From Mesorhizobium sp. B2-1-8 (lineage in GTDB: Bacteria; Pseudomonadota; Alphaproteobacteria; Rhizobiales; Rhizobiaceae): a DNA stretch of 64,000 nucleotides. The position numbers and the translations under genes were made by a program. Below the pieces are notes generated by a model that was not told the origin of the DNA, ran no database searches, and worked only from the letters and a program-made list of their open reading frames with translations. Position 1 is the first letter of the stretch, and each line of letters begins with the position of its first letter. Positions 25,742 to 35,138 of this stretch are shown here, piece after piece. The stretch is taken from NCBI RefSeq assembly GCF_006442545.2, contig NZ_CP083952.1, forward strand, positions 5,743,501 through 5,807,500. Reading direction: 5' to 3'.

Positions 25742-26485
25742 ATGACGCATACTTCCGACATCACGCGGCCGCCCAAGGATCTGATCGACGCGCTAAGGGA
25801 GATCGGCGCCGCGACGGTCGCCGGCACGCTTGGCCATATGGGCTTCCGCAATCCGCACATGGTCGGTCCGGTGGCGCAGAACCACGGCAAGTCGATCGTC
25901 GGGCCGGCGCTGACGCTGCAGTTCATGCCGCAGCGGCCGGACCTCTTCACCGAGGGCGAATATGCCGACCCGGAGACGCAATTGCACCGGCATGTGCTCT
26001 ACCACGCGCAGGAAGGCGACGTGGTCGTGGTCGACGCGCGCGGCGACATGAGCTCGGGCGTCTTCGGCGATATGATGTCGACGTATTTCAAGGGCAGAGG
26101 CGGCGCGGGTATCGTCATCGACGGGTGCATGCGCGACCGGCCCAATGTCGAAAAGCTCGATCTGGCGCTATGGCTGCGCGGCTGGACGCCCAACTACCAT
26201 GTGCAAACCAGCATCTATCCCAATGCCGTCAACGTTCCGATTGCCTGCGGCGGTGTCACGGTGATCCCCGGCGACATCATCGTCGCCGACGATGACGGGG
26301 TGGTGGTGCTGCCCGTCGCAATGGCCGCGAAGGTGATCGAGGAATCCCAAAAGCATCACGAATGGGAGGAATTTTCGCGCATGAAGCTCATGGAGGGCGG
26401 GTCGTTGCAACGCTATTATCCGCTGCACCCAAGTGCCAACGAAGAGTATGAGGCTTGGCGGAAAGCCAACCCGAAATTTCAATAG
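25742..26485 (+). CDS. RraA-like / 4-hydroxy-4-methyl-2-oxoglutarate aldolase family protein
   Basis: A 247-residue protein of the RraA/HMG-aldolase family. The conserved core is visible: GPALTLQF, the turn VVVDARGD and DGCMRDRPNV with the Arg-Asp pair used for substrate and metal binding in the aldolases, then GDIIVADDDGVVVLP. It is longer than the E. coli RNase E inhibitor RraA (about 160), as usual for metabolic members. GGAG precedes ATG 25742. As the last gene behind a sugar-acid dehydratase it may cleave a keto acid to pyruvate, or decarboxylate one; the exact reaction is inferred. Confidence 0.85.
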   Translation: MTHTSDITRPPKDLIDALREIGAATVAGTLGHMGFRNPHMVGPVAQNHGKSIVGPALTLQFMPQRPDLFTEGEYADPETQLHRHVLYHAQEGDVVVVDARGDMSSGVFGDMMSTYFKGRGGAGIVIDGCMRDRPNVEKLDLALWLRGWTPNYHVQTSIYPNAVNVPIACGGVTVIPGDIIVADDDGVVVLPVAMAAKVIEESQKHHEWEEFSRMKLMEGGSLQRYYPLHPSANEEYEAWRKANPKFQ

Positions 26486-26662
26486 TCGGACGACGCAAAA
26501 CTCCGCGGTCACCGATAGCTTTGGCGCGTGGCCAACCGTGCCGATGTTCTCGGTGAAGTTTGAGGAGAAAAAAGCCACCCATACCGAGTTACGTGAGTTG
26601 GCGGACAGCTCCATCAATGCCGGCGCCGTCGGCCAACAAATTCTTGCACCAAGCTGATCGTG

Positions 26663-27711
26663 TCACCGATACCTTGCCTGGTTCCATTTATGGCCAAGCA
26701 GCGAAAGGATGATGATCAGCCCGTTGAAGAACTGGACGTAGAAGCCGCTCAGGCCAGCCGCCACGACGCCGGTCTGGATGAACGACACCGTGACCGCGCC
26801 GATCGCGCCGCCGGCCACTGTGCCGATACCGCCCCAGGTCGGCGTGCCGCCGACGAACACCGAGGCCAGCACCGGCAAGAGATAGCCGTCGCCTGCCGTC
26901 GGCCACCAGGTGAAGTTGATCATCACCGAGAAGGTGCCGGCGATCGCGGCCCCGATGCCGACGAAGACGAACACTTTCACCCGCACGCGCTTGACGTCGA
27001 TGCCCATCTGCTGGGCACTGTCGGGATTGTCGCCGACCACCTTGACCTGCGCACCGAAGCGGTGGCGGTTGTAGAGCAGCGCCGAAAGGACGACGAAGGC
27101 GATGGCCCAGAATATCTGCACTGGGACGCCCAGGATCTGGCTGGAAAAGATCCTGTAGGCCCAGCTGTCGGCAAGGCTGGTCAGCGACGTCGATCTGCCC
27201 TCATTGATGATCTGGATCAGTCCACGCAGCAGGAAATTCATGCCAAGCGTGGCGATCAGCGACGACAGCCCGCCATAGACCACCAGCGACCCGACGAGGA
27301 AACCGAGCAGCGTGCCGGTGACCAGCGCTGCCACAATGCCGAGGAACGGATCGTAGCCGGCCTGCACCACCAGCGCGAAGACCCAGGAGGCAAAACCCAT
27401 CGTCGCGGGAAACGACAGGTCGATCTCGCCGCAGGTGACGACGAAGACCAGCGGCACGACCACGAACAGCGCCACGGGAAGCGTGGTGAGCACGGCGCTG
27501 TAGAGATACCAGGTTGTGAAGACCGTCGGGTTGGCGATCATGAACACCGCCATCATGACGATGAACACGCCGAGCGTGCCAAGCGACGCGCGGTTGTCAA
27601 GGATGAAGCCGCGCATCCAGTGATCGGACGGGTGCTTCCACTCGTTCTGGGAACTGCCTTGGCGGGAAGTGCCGGCCGCCGGCTCGTGCAGATTGGGCTC
27701 CATGGTCTTGC

Positions 27712-27715
<4 letters not shown>
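26663..27715 (-). CDS. Sugar ABC transporter permease (RbsC-like)
   Basis: Inner-membrane permease of about 350 residues with a 40-residue cytoplasmic leader and many hydrophobic helices. Family signatures are VTCGEIDLSFPATMGFASWV and VGGTPTWGGIGTVAGG. Its ATG (27715) overlaps the ATPase stop by 4 bp; MEPN at 27703 is an alternative. It is the last gene of the operon dehydrogenase - isomerase - binding protein - ATPase - permease and converges on the RraA-like gene, with a 177-bp gap holding nothing I recognise. Confidence 0.9.
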
Positions 27716-28509
<794 letters not shown>

Positions 28510-28547
28510 CGGATCCTCGCTTGACTGTTACGCACCAGCGGTCCCGC

Positions 28548-28570
28548 CGGCCGGGGCCTGATCCCGGCCG
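28548..28570 (-). other. Intercistronic stem-loop after binding-protein gene
   Basis: CGGCCGGG (28548-28555) pairs with CCCGGCCG (28563-28570), and the stem can extend past one mismatch. It lies between the binding-protein stop and the ATPase start, the same relative place as in other ABC operons of this window. Confidence 0.6.
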
Positions 28571-28583
28571 ACGGCTTGGGAGC

Positions 28584-29597
28584 TCAGCGCAGCGCCTGCT
28601 TGGCGAGTTCCGCGACGATCTCGTAATTCTCCGGCGTGACGAAGCCGGCGCCGGTGTCGACATTCATCGGCGCAAGACCCAGCACCACTTGCTGGCAAAG
28701 GCTGAGGATCGGCAGATAGCCCTGCAGGAACGGCTGCTGGTCGGCCGTCAGCTGCACCCAGCCGCCCTTGAAGCCTTCGACGATCTGCGGGCTGGTGTCG
28801 AAACCGAAGTTGAAAATATCGCCGGGCTTGCGCCCCGCCGCCTGCATGTAGGTTGCGACATTGCCGAGCATCTGGCCGCCGGGATAGCCGACCGCCTTGA
28901 TGTCCGGGTGATTGAGGAGCGCCGCCGTGATCACCGGAATGGCGAGGTTGGGGTCGGAAGCCCATTCGCCGCTCGGCGGCGAGGACAGCTGGATGACCTC
29001 GACCCCCGCTTCCTTCAGCGCCGCCACCGTGCCGCGCTCGCGCGCGCCCCGGTTCTCGTTCTCGAACGGGCCGATCATGATTGCCTTGTCGCCGGCCTTG
29101 AGCTTGCCGAGCTTGAACGCTTCGGCGCCGAGCGCGCGGCCCTGCTGTTCCTGCTGCGCGCCGACATAGCCGCCACCGAACGCGGCCGTCACCTTCGGCA
29201 CCGGGACGTTCTGGTACATCATCTTGATGCCGTCCTTATGCGCCTCTTCGGCGAGCGGCATGATCGCGGCGTCGCCCGGATGGCCCATCATGGCGATGCC
29301 CTGAGGCTTGACCGCGACCGCTTCGCGCAATTGTTGCACCATCTTCTCCGCGTCCCATTGGGAGAAGATGTAGTCGACCTTGGGCCCGAGATCGGCCGCG
29401 GCCTGCTTGGCGCCATTGTAGACGATGGTGCCGAAGGCGTCGCCCTCGGCACCGCCGACGAAGAAGCGGATGTGAACGTCCTTGCACCATTGGGCGTCGA
29501 GCGCCTGCGCCGGCAAGGTGGAGATTGCGGCGGTAAGCGCCGTGGCCGCCGCCACGACGGTCGTGCGCAGAAGTGTCGTTCTGATCGCGATGCTCAT
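28584..29597 (-). CDS. Sugar ABC transporter substrate-binding protein (type I)
   Basis: Periplasmic binding protein of 337 residues with signal peptide MSIAIRTTLLRTTVVAAATA, cleaved near PAQA. The mature part shows the ribose-binding-type segments IRFFVGGAEGDAFGTIVYNG and GIAMMGHPGDAAIMPLAEEA, and the C-terminal APMNVDTGAGFVTPEN. GGGAGGAACGTGC precedes ATG 29597; the longer upstream frame lacks similarity. It is the third gene of the operon that begins with a Gfo/Idh dehydrogenase. Ligand unknown, probably a polyol or cyclic sugar. Confidence 0.92.
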   Translation of the reverse strand: MSIAIRTTLLRTTVVAAATALTAAISTLPAQALDAQWCKDVHIRFFVGGAEGDAFGTIVYNGAKQAAADLGPKVDYIFSQWDAEKMVQQLREAVAVKPQGIAMMGHPGDAAIMPLAEEAHKDGIKMMYQNVPVPKVTAAFGGGYVGAQQEQQGRALGAEAFKLGKLKAGDKAIMIGPFENENRGARERGTVAALKEAGVEVIQLSSPPSGEWASDPNLAIPVITAALLNHPDIKAVGYPGGQMLGNVATYMQAAGRKPGDIFNFGFDTSPQIVEGFKGGWVQLTADQQPFLQGYLPILSLCQQVVLGLAPMNVDTGAGFVTPENYEIVAELAKQALR

Positions 29598-29695
29598 GCA
29601 CGTTCCTCCCATTGTTTCCCTCGTCAGCCGAGGGGGCCTTTGAACGATTGCTTTGGCAGTACCACTTGCGGCCGGCTCCTCCCGCCGACCGATCC

Positions 29696-30601
29696 TCACG
29701 CCGGATTTGGCAGGTAGCTCGCACCTCCCCGGCATAGCTTGAGATACTCCAGCGCCCGCGCCTGCCCCGTGATCTCGAGGTCACCGCGATAGACCGGATC
29801 GTGCCAGCCTTCGATGTCGATGGCGCCCTTGTACCCGGCCAGCCGCAATTCGCTGATCACCCGCGTCCAGTCGCTGTCGCCGAAGCCCGGCGTGCGCATC
29901 TGCACGAACGGCAGCCGGCCGAACACCCCGTGCTCGCGAATGACGTCCCAGCGCACCGTCGCGTCCTTGCCGTGGACGTGGAAGATGCGCGGTGCCCATT
30001 TGCGGATCTGCGGCATCGGATCGATCAGATACACGAGCTGGTGGCAGGGCTCCCATTCGAGGCCGAGATTGTCGTCAGGCAACTCGTTGAACATCAGCTC
30101 CCAGGCATCCGGATTGTGGGCGATGTTCCAGTCTCCGGCAGCCCAGTTGCCGTCCATCGCACAGTTCTCGAAGGCGATGCGAACGCCCTTGTCGGCGGCG
30201 CGCCTGGCGAGCGGCCCCCACACCTCCCGAAAGCGCGGCAGGCTGTCTGTCAGCGGCTTGCCGCGGAGCCGGCCGGTAAAGCCGCAGACCATCGAGGCGC
30301 CGAACAAATGCGCATTGTCGATGACCGTCTCCCAAGCCTGGAGCACGCCACGGTCGATATCGCCGCCCTCCAGCGGATTGCCGAACACGCCGAGCGAGGA
30401 CACCGTGACATCGGCGTCGCCGATCGCCTCGTGGATCTGGCCGGCCAGCCGGGGCAGGTCCTTGCCACCCAGCGTCTGCCAGAAGAAGGGCTGAATGCTC
30501 TCGAAGCCGAGCGGCAGGATTGCCTTGATGTAGGCGGCCGGGTCGTCGAGGTTGGCCCGCACCATGGTGCCGATCCTGATGTCGAGAAGCGGGTTTGGCA
30601 T
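29696..30601 (-). CDS. Sugar phosphate isomerase/epimerase (xylose-isomerase-like TIM barrel)
   Basis: About 301 residues of the AP-endonuclease-2/xylose-isomerase-like barrel. Metal-site residues typical of the fold are visible in IAFENCAMDG (Glu), LEWEPCHQ (Glu), FHVHGKDA (His) and IDIEGWHDP (Glu). Such enzymes isomerise or epimerise sugars or keto-inositols using a divalent metal. The start ATG 30601 shares a base with the stop of the upstream dehydrogenase (TGATG), so translation is coupled; AAGGAAG lies upstream. Confidence 0.88.
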   Translation of the reverse strand: MPNPLLDIRIGTMVRANLDDPAAYIKAILPLGFESIQPFFWQTLGGKDLPRLAGQIHEAIGDADVTVSSLGVFGNPLEGGDIDRGVLQAWETVIDNAHLFGASMVCGFTGRLRGKPLTDSLPRFREVWGPLARRAADKGVRIAFENCAMDGNWAAGDWNIAHNPDAWELMFNELPDDNLGLEWEPCHQLVYLIDPMPQIRKWAPRIFHVHGKDATVRWDVIREHGVFGRLPFVQMRTPGFGDSDWTRVISELRLAGYKGAIDIEGWHDPVYRGDLEITGQARALEYLKLCRGGASYLPNPA

Positions 30602-31632
30602 CAATGTGCTTCCTTTGCGATCATCACGCGGCGTCCGGTTTCGGCGCTCTCGATGGCGCCAAAGACCATGGCCAGGCTCTTGATGTTGTCGGCGCCGCGC
30701 GTTTCCGGCTCGGTGCCGGTCTCGATGGCATGCATGAAATCCCTGATGATGCCGAGATGGCCCTCGACGCGGTCGGCGGGATCGAGCGCCGGCACCTCGA
30801 TTGGCTGGATTTTGTCGAACATGCCGTCGCGGCCCGGCACCACCACTTCCGCCTTCAACCCGTCATGGCCGTCCCAGATCAGGCTGCCGCGCTCGGCGAC
30901 GATGCGCCAGCTGCCCTCCCAACTGGTGCGGAAGCCGGCCGCGCACCAGCTGCCCGCATAAGTGAAGACCTTGCCGCCACCGAGATCGAAGACCGCGCTG
31001 GCCGACGAGCCCTGTCGGTACCAGGAATTGGCCGGTTCCCATTCCTGGCAATGGACGCCGGCCGGCTCGCCATCGACCATGTAGCGGGCGGCGTCGAATG
31101 TGTGGATCGCCATGTCGAGCAGCAGCACATGCGCCATCTCCTCGCGAAAACCGCCGAAATGCGGCGCAACGAAAAAGTCGGCGTGGATGCTGGTCGGCTT
31201 GCCGATGGCGCCGGAGTCCAGAAACCTCCGGATGCGTCTGACATTGGCGACGTAGCGGCGGTTTTGGACGACGGCATGGATGCGCCCGGCCTGGCGGGCG
31301 GCCTCGACGATGGCGCGGGCATTTTCCGGGCTATCGGCGAGCGGCTTTTCCGTCAGCAGATGGCAATGATGGGCAAAGGCGGAAAACGCAACGTCGCGCC
31401 GGGCGGCGGGAACCACTACATCGAACACCGCTTGCGGTCGGGTCTGGTCGAGCACGGCGTCGAGGCTGGTGCCGATGACGGCACCACCGAGGTCGTATTC
31501 TCGCGCCCTCGCCTTCGCCCTGTCGGCATCGAGGTCGACAAGGCCGACAATGGCAAGCCCATCGATCCGCCGCGCGGCATCGAGCCAGGCCTTGCTCATC
31601 GCTCCGCAGCCGACCAGGACGGCGTCGATCAT
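30601..31632 (-). CDS. Gfo/Idh/MocA-family oxidoreductase
   Basis: NAD(P)-dependent dehydrogenase of 343 residues, two domains. The N-terminal Rossmann motif is VLVGCGAMSKAW, and the family EKP motif appears as LLTEKPLA (about residues 92-99) with the catalytic Lys. The second domain carries LLDMAIHTFDAARYM, the His-containing motif of the family. Members act on inositols, sugars or amino sugars. It starts at ATG 31632 after a purine-rich GGGAGGAG and is the first gene of the operon, facing the LacI operator. Confidence 0.9.
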   Translation of the reverse strand: MIDAVLVGCGAMSKAWLDAARRIDGLAIVGLVDLDADRAKARAREYDLGGAVIGTSLDAVLDQTRPQAVFDVVVPAARRDVAFSAFAHHCHLLTEKPLADSPENARAIVEAARQAGRIHAVVQNRRYVANVRRIRRFLDSGAIGKPTSIHADFFVAPHFGGFREEMAHVLLLDMAIHTFDAARYMVDGEPAGVHCQEWEPANSWYRQGSSASAVFDLGGGKVFTYAGSWCAAGFRTSWEGSWRIVAERGSLIWDGHDGLKAEVVVPGRDGMFDKIQPIEVPALDPADRVEGHLGIIRDFMHAIETGTEPETRGADNIKSLAMVFGAIESAETGRRVMIAKEAH

Positions 31633-31691
31633 CCAGCACTCCTCCCTCTCGGCCCCTCCAGGCCGATCGTCCCGGCGTTCACGGCATTACC

Positions 31692-31718
31692 GCAAACGTT
31701 TCTCCGTAAACGTTTACG
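31692..31718. promoter_or_regulatory. LacI-family operator pair
   Basis: CGTAAACGTTTACG (31705-31718) is a perfect 14-bp palindrome with the central CG step typical of LacI/GalR operators. An imperfect second copy, GCAAACGTTTC, lies at 31692-31702, with centres 14 bp apart. Both lie between the Gfo/Idh gene and the LacI gene. Confidence 0.85.
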
Positions 31719-31809
31719 AGAACACACCCGAAGGCGTAGAATGTCAATCGGCAGCCCACGAAAATCGTCGTTGCGCCTTGGCCCGGGCGGCCACCGGTGC
31801 TAGCCAAGC

Positions 31810-32853
31810 ATGGGGAGAAACAGTCACTTGGCGTCCAGCATTCACGACCTTGCCCGTCACCTGAACATTTCGATCGGCACGGTATCGCGGGCGCTGAACG
31901 GTCGCGCCGACGTCAATGCCGACACGCGCCAGCGCGTGCTCGAGGCGGCCAGGGCTCTCAACTATTCGCCGAACCAGTCCGGCCGCAGTCTCAGGCAAGG
32001 CGCCACTCGTTCGATCGCCTTCATGCTGCAGCCGCATCCGGGCGACCAGGAATATGGCGAGCCGTTCTTCATTCCGTTCCTGACTGGGTTGCAAGGCCGG
32101 CTCGCCGAAAGCGGGCTTGACCTGATCGTGGTGATGGGCGCGCCGGGCGACTATCAGCAGGAGCGCCTGCGGCGTGTCGTCGAGACGCGTCGTGCCGACG
32201 CGGTGGTGCTGGCCTGGACGCGGCGCGAGGACGAACGCATCGACTATCTCACCCAGGCCGGCTTCCCCTTCGCCACGCTCGGTCGCAGCCGCTCCGGCGA
32301 CAAGACCTATCCCTCGCTCGATCTCGATTTCGAAAAAGCAGGCGCCGACGCGGTCGACCGGCTGGTGGCGCGCGGCCATCGCCGCATCGCCGCCATCCGC
32401 CCATCGCTCGATCTCAATTTCGGCTATCTGTTCGTCGACGGCTATCGCAAGGCCTTGCGCAGGCATGGCATCGCCGTCGATCCCGGTCTGATCGCCGACG
32501 GCTTCATCAACGAGGCCGGGGGCTACGAAGTGACACCGCGGGTGATGCGCTGCAAGGACCCGCCGACCGCCATCATCTTCAACAATGACGCCATGGCGCT
32601 TGGCGGCTGCAAGGCGCTGGCCGAGATGGGCATCAAGCCGGGTCACGACATGGCGGTGACCGTCATCGTCGATACGCCGCTCTGCCGCTATTTCTCGCCG
32701 GCGCTGACTGCTTTCCGCCCGGCGCTGCAGCCGATGGGACGGCGGCTCGCCGAAATGCTGCTGGCGTCGCTTCCTGCCTTCGCCGGCGCGGAGGGCCCGC
32801 GCATCATGCGCGAGGTCTGGCCGCTGGAGCTAATTGCGCGCGATAGCGATTGA
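31810..32853 (+). CDS. LacI-family transcriptional regulator
   Basis: Regulator of about 347 residues. The N-terminal helix-turn-helix and hinge read SIHDLARHLNISIGTVSRAL and then YSPNQSGRSLRQG, where LacI proteins contact palindromic operators. The rest is a periplasmic-binding-protein-like sugar domain ending LACI-style (FRPALQPMGRRLAEMLL). ATG 31810 is assumed; an in-frame TTG eight codons later has GGGGAG ahead of it and would trim the N-terminus. It diverges from the Gfo/Idh-ABC operon and probably represses that operon and itself until the sugar binds. Confidence 0.93.
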   Translation: MGRNSHLASSIHDLARHLNISIGTVSRALNGRADVNADTRQRVLEAARALNYSPNQSGRSLRQGATRSIAFMLQPHPGDQEYGEPFFIPFLTGLQGRLAESGLDLIVVMGAPGDYQQERLRRVVETRRADAVVLAWTRREDERIDYLTQAGFPFATLGRSRSGDKTYPSLDLDFEKAGADAVDRLVARGHRRIAAIRPSLDLNFGYLFVDGYRKALRRHGIAVDPGLIADGFINEAGGYEVTPRVMRCKDPPTAIIFNNDAMALGGCKALAEMGIKPGHDMAVTVIVDTPLCRYFSPALTAFRPALQPMGRRLAEMLLASLPAFAGAEGPRIMREVWPLELIARDSD

Positions 32854-33069
32854 TCATACTGATCCCGGTGCGGATCGAGGCTGCGGCTGCCTGAAGCAAA
32901 GCGACGCCTGGGAGGAACCCTCACGAGTGAACCTCAGGGAGGGTGCGCCGCTGCCGTATGGCGCTTTGTGGCGTTTGCATCCGATGACTGGCGCGCGTAC
33001 GCGAAGCCTGTCCACGACCGCTCTTTCGCTCGCTTTGAGGTCTCGTTGCCCGCGAGGTAGACTGCTCGC

Positions 33070-33978
33070 ATGACCTTCAGGCTTGTCTTCCTTGGCACCT
33101 CGGCCAGCGTGCCCTCGGCCGAGCGCAACCACCCGGCGCTGCTCATTGAAGCCGGCGGTCAACGGGTGCTGGTCGATTGCGGGGAAGGCACCCAGCGTCA
33201 GCTTCTGAGCAGCGGCGCCGGATTCAGGCGACTTGATCGCCTGCTCCTCACGCACGCGCATTTCGACCATGTGCTCGGGATTCCGGGCTTGTTCTCGACG
33301 CTTCGGCTCCGGCAGAGCGAGGACCTTGTGACCATTCATGGCAGCGCCGACACTCTCGACGTCGTCGCCCGCATGCTCGCTGGCCTTTGGGGTGAGGGAC
33401 GCGCGCCGATCCCGCTGCAACTCGTGCCGCTCGTTCCCGGACGCGTGTTCGAGGTGGATGAGTTCACGGTCGACTGCTTTCAAGTTCGCCATCGCGACAC
33501 CGGCAGCTACGGCTTCATCTTCGAGACGCCGGCGCGTCGTCACCTCCGTCCCGACCGCTTGGTGGCTCTGGGCGTGCCAGACGGTCCGATCCGGAAGGAC
33601 CTGGCCGAAGGCCGCTCGATTTCTCTCCCCGACGGCAGAATGATTGCACCCGAAGCCGTCCTCGGACCACCCGAAGCTGGCAAGAAACTGATCATTGTAG
33701 GCGACGTCGAAACCACCAATGGATTGGCCGACCAGGTGAGCGGCGCCGACCTGCTGGTCATCGAAGCCACATTCCTCGAACGAGATGCAACGATGGCGCG
33801 CAACTACGGACATCTGACAGCTGCGGAGGCAGCTTCGCTGGCAGCGACCAGCGATGTAAAGCAGCTCGTTCTTACCCACATCTCCGGCCGCTATCGCGAC
33901 GAAGAACTTCTCGCGGAAGCCGTCCGGACATTTACGAACAGCCTTGTCGCGACGGATTTCACCACCCTCATCGTCTAG
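33070..33978 (+). CDS. rnz: Ribonuclease Z (metallo-beta-lactamase fold)
   Basis: A 302-residue endonuclease that trims tRNA 3' ends. The zinc motif LLTHAHFDHVLG gives His62, His64, Asp66 and His67, and the opening MTFRLVFLGTSASVPSAERN is typical of RNase Z. Later ligand motifs are present: FQVRHRDTGSYGF, VGDVETT and LVLTHISGRY. It stands alone in plus orientation and its TAG overlaps, tail to tail, the stop of the LysR gene within CTAG. It is a housekeeping-type gene among catabolic neighbours; other beta-lactamase-fold hydrolases are less likely. Confidence 0.85.
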   Translation: MTFRLVFLGTSASVPSAERNHPALLIEAGGQRVLVDCGEGTQRQLLSSGAGFRRLDRLLLTHAHFDHVLGIPGLFSTLRLRQSEDLVTIHGSADTLDVVARMLAGLWGEGRAPIPLQLVPLVPGRVFEVDEFTVDCFQVRHRDTGSYGFIFETPARRHLRPDRLVALGVPDGPIRKDLAEGRSISLPDGRMIAPEAVLGPPEAGKKLIIVGDVETTNGLADQVSGADLLVIEATFLERDATMARNYGHLTAAEAASLAATSDVKQLVLTHISGRYRDEELLAEAVRTFTNSLVATDFTTLIV

Positions 33979-34871
33979 TCGCGCGACATGGACAGCCCTG
34001 TGAGAAGCGGAGCGTATGCGGCGAGCCTGCGGGATACGAATTCCGTGAGGAGCCGCACGCGCTTCGTCTTGCGTGTCTCCCCCTGCGTGAGAAGCCAGAG
34101 CGTTCCATACATGTGCAGGTCGGTGCCCGGCACCCTCGCCAGCAGGGGGTCGGCATCTCCGACGAAGCACGGCAGCGTCGTGATCCCGAGCCCTTGCCGT
34201 ACCGCAACGATCTGCGCCTCGCTGTCCGTGGTCCTGAACGGAACCCCCGTGGTGCGAACCTCACCCTCGCGGGCCCAATCCGGAATTCCATGAATGCTTA
34301 TGACGATCCACCGGATGGGGTCCGGCGCCCCCGCTCGCCACGCAGCCAGTAGATCGCGGGACATGTAGACGCCGCCGAACAGCTCCGGTCCTTTCAGGCC
34401 GTGAAGATTGAGCGGCAGGGTTTTGCGGTCGTAGACGACGCGGATCGCCACGTCGGCCTCTCGATTGGTCAGATTTGCCAGTTCGCCGGCCGACAAGATT
34501 TCCATCTCGATGTCCGGATGCAGACGCGCGAAATCGGCGAAATCCGGCATCAGCAGGTGTGTCGCGAGGGGCGGTGCCAGCGTCACCCGCAGAAGCCCGC
34601 GCACGCTCTCGTCGCGCCCGAAGACGCGCGTCTCCAGCAAGTGCGACGACGCTTCCATCTGGTCCGCGAACTCGAGGACCTCCTCGCCCGCAGCCGTCAG
34701 GCGGTAGCCCGAAGGCAGCTTTTCGAACATCTGCGCCCCGAGGCGTTCCTCAAGTTGGGCGACGCGTCGCAGCACGGTCGAGTGGTTCACACCGAGGCGC
34801 TCGGCGGCGGCCCGCACCGAGCCTCCACGCGAGACGGCAAGAAAGTGGCGAATGTCATCCCAGTCGATCAT
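33975..34871 (-). CDS. LysR-family transcriptional regulator
   Basis: A 298-residue LysR regulator. The winged helix reads DIRHFLAVSRGGSVRAAAER and then LGVNHSTVLRRVAQLEERLG, followed by the periplasmic-binding-like effector domain. The His in place of Pro/Gln (VNHSTVLRR) marks the subgroup that often controls adjacent SDR or oxidoreductase genes. ATG 34871 is the start that gives the standard N-terminus MIDWDD. It diverges from a four-gene operon (35139-38015) that it probably regulates. Confidence 0.92.
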   Translation of the reverse strand: MIDWDDIRHFLAVSRGGSVRAAAERLGVNHSTVLRRVAQLEERLGAQMFEKLPSGYRLTAAGEEVLEFADQMEASSHLLETRVFGRDESVRGLLRVTLAPPLATHLLMPDFADFARLHPDIEMEILSAGELANLTNREADVAIRVVYDRKTLPLNLHGLKGPELFGGVYMSRDLLAAWRAGAPDPIRWIVISIHGIPDWAREGEVRTTGVPFRTTDSEAQIVAVRQGLGITTLPCFVGDADPLLARVPGTDLHMYGTLWLLTQGETRKTKRVRLLTEFVSRRLAAYAPLLTGLSMSRD

Positions 34872-34881
34872 GGTGCAATCC

Positions 34882-34937
34882 CGCACCGCGTGGTGCGCTT
34901 TCCAAAGTCCGTATCGAACGCATCGTACAGCAGTACG
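34882..34937. promoter_or_regulatory. Two short palindromes in LysR/SDR divergent promoter
   Basis: CGCACC-GCGT-GGTGCG (34882-34897) and CGTAC-AGCA-GTACG (34924-34937) lie just upstream of the LysR start, the usual place of autoregulatory LysR sites. Neither fits the T-N11-A box perfectly; candidate only. Confidence 0.35.
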
Positions 34938-35138
34938 GCCGCCATCATAGCTTATATCGACGAGCGCGACCCAATTCCGAACGACTGATACCGATCGTCG
35001 CGGCACGGCGTCAGTCGTCCAGCCGGATCGATTTTGCACCACCGATGTGCGCGCTTCCTCACTCAACAACTGACGCCGGCGGACCCATTTCGAGGTTCTC
35101 GGAGGCAGATGCTGTCCGACATCACAAAAGGAGAAGTC

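Noticed and set aside
24411..25742. 443-codon minus-strand open frame
   Set aside because: Antisense to the fourth enolase-family gene, which has clear motifs and a good start.
26433..26657. 74-codon plus-strand frame in the gap between the RraA-like gene and the permease
   Set aside because: It begins inside the RraA-like gene in another frame, without ribosome site or motif. The gap itself shows no feature I recognise.
33070..33978. Quorum-quenching lactonase reading of the metallo-beta-lactamase gene
   Set aside because: The N-terminus, length and ligand pattern fit RNase Z better than AHL lactonases.
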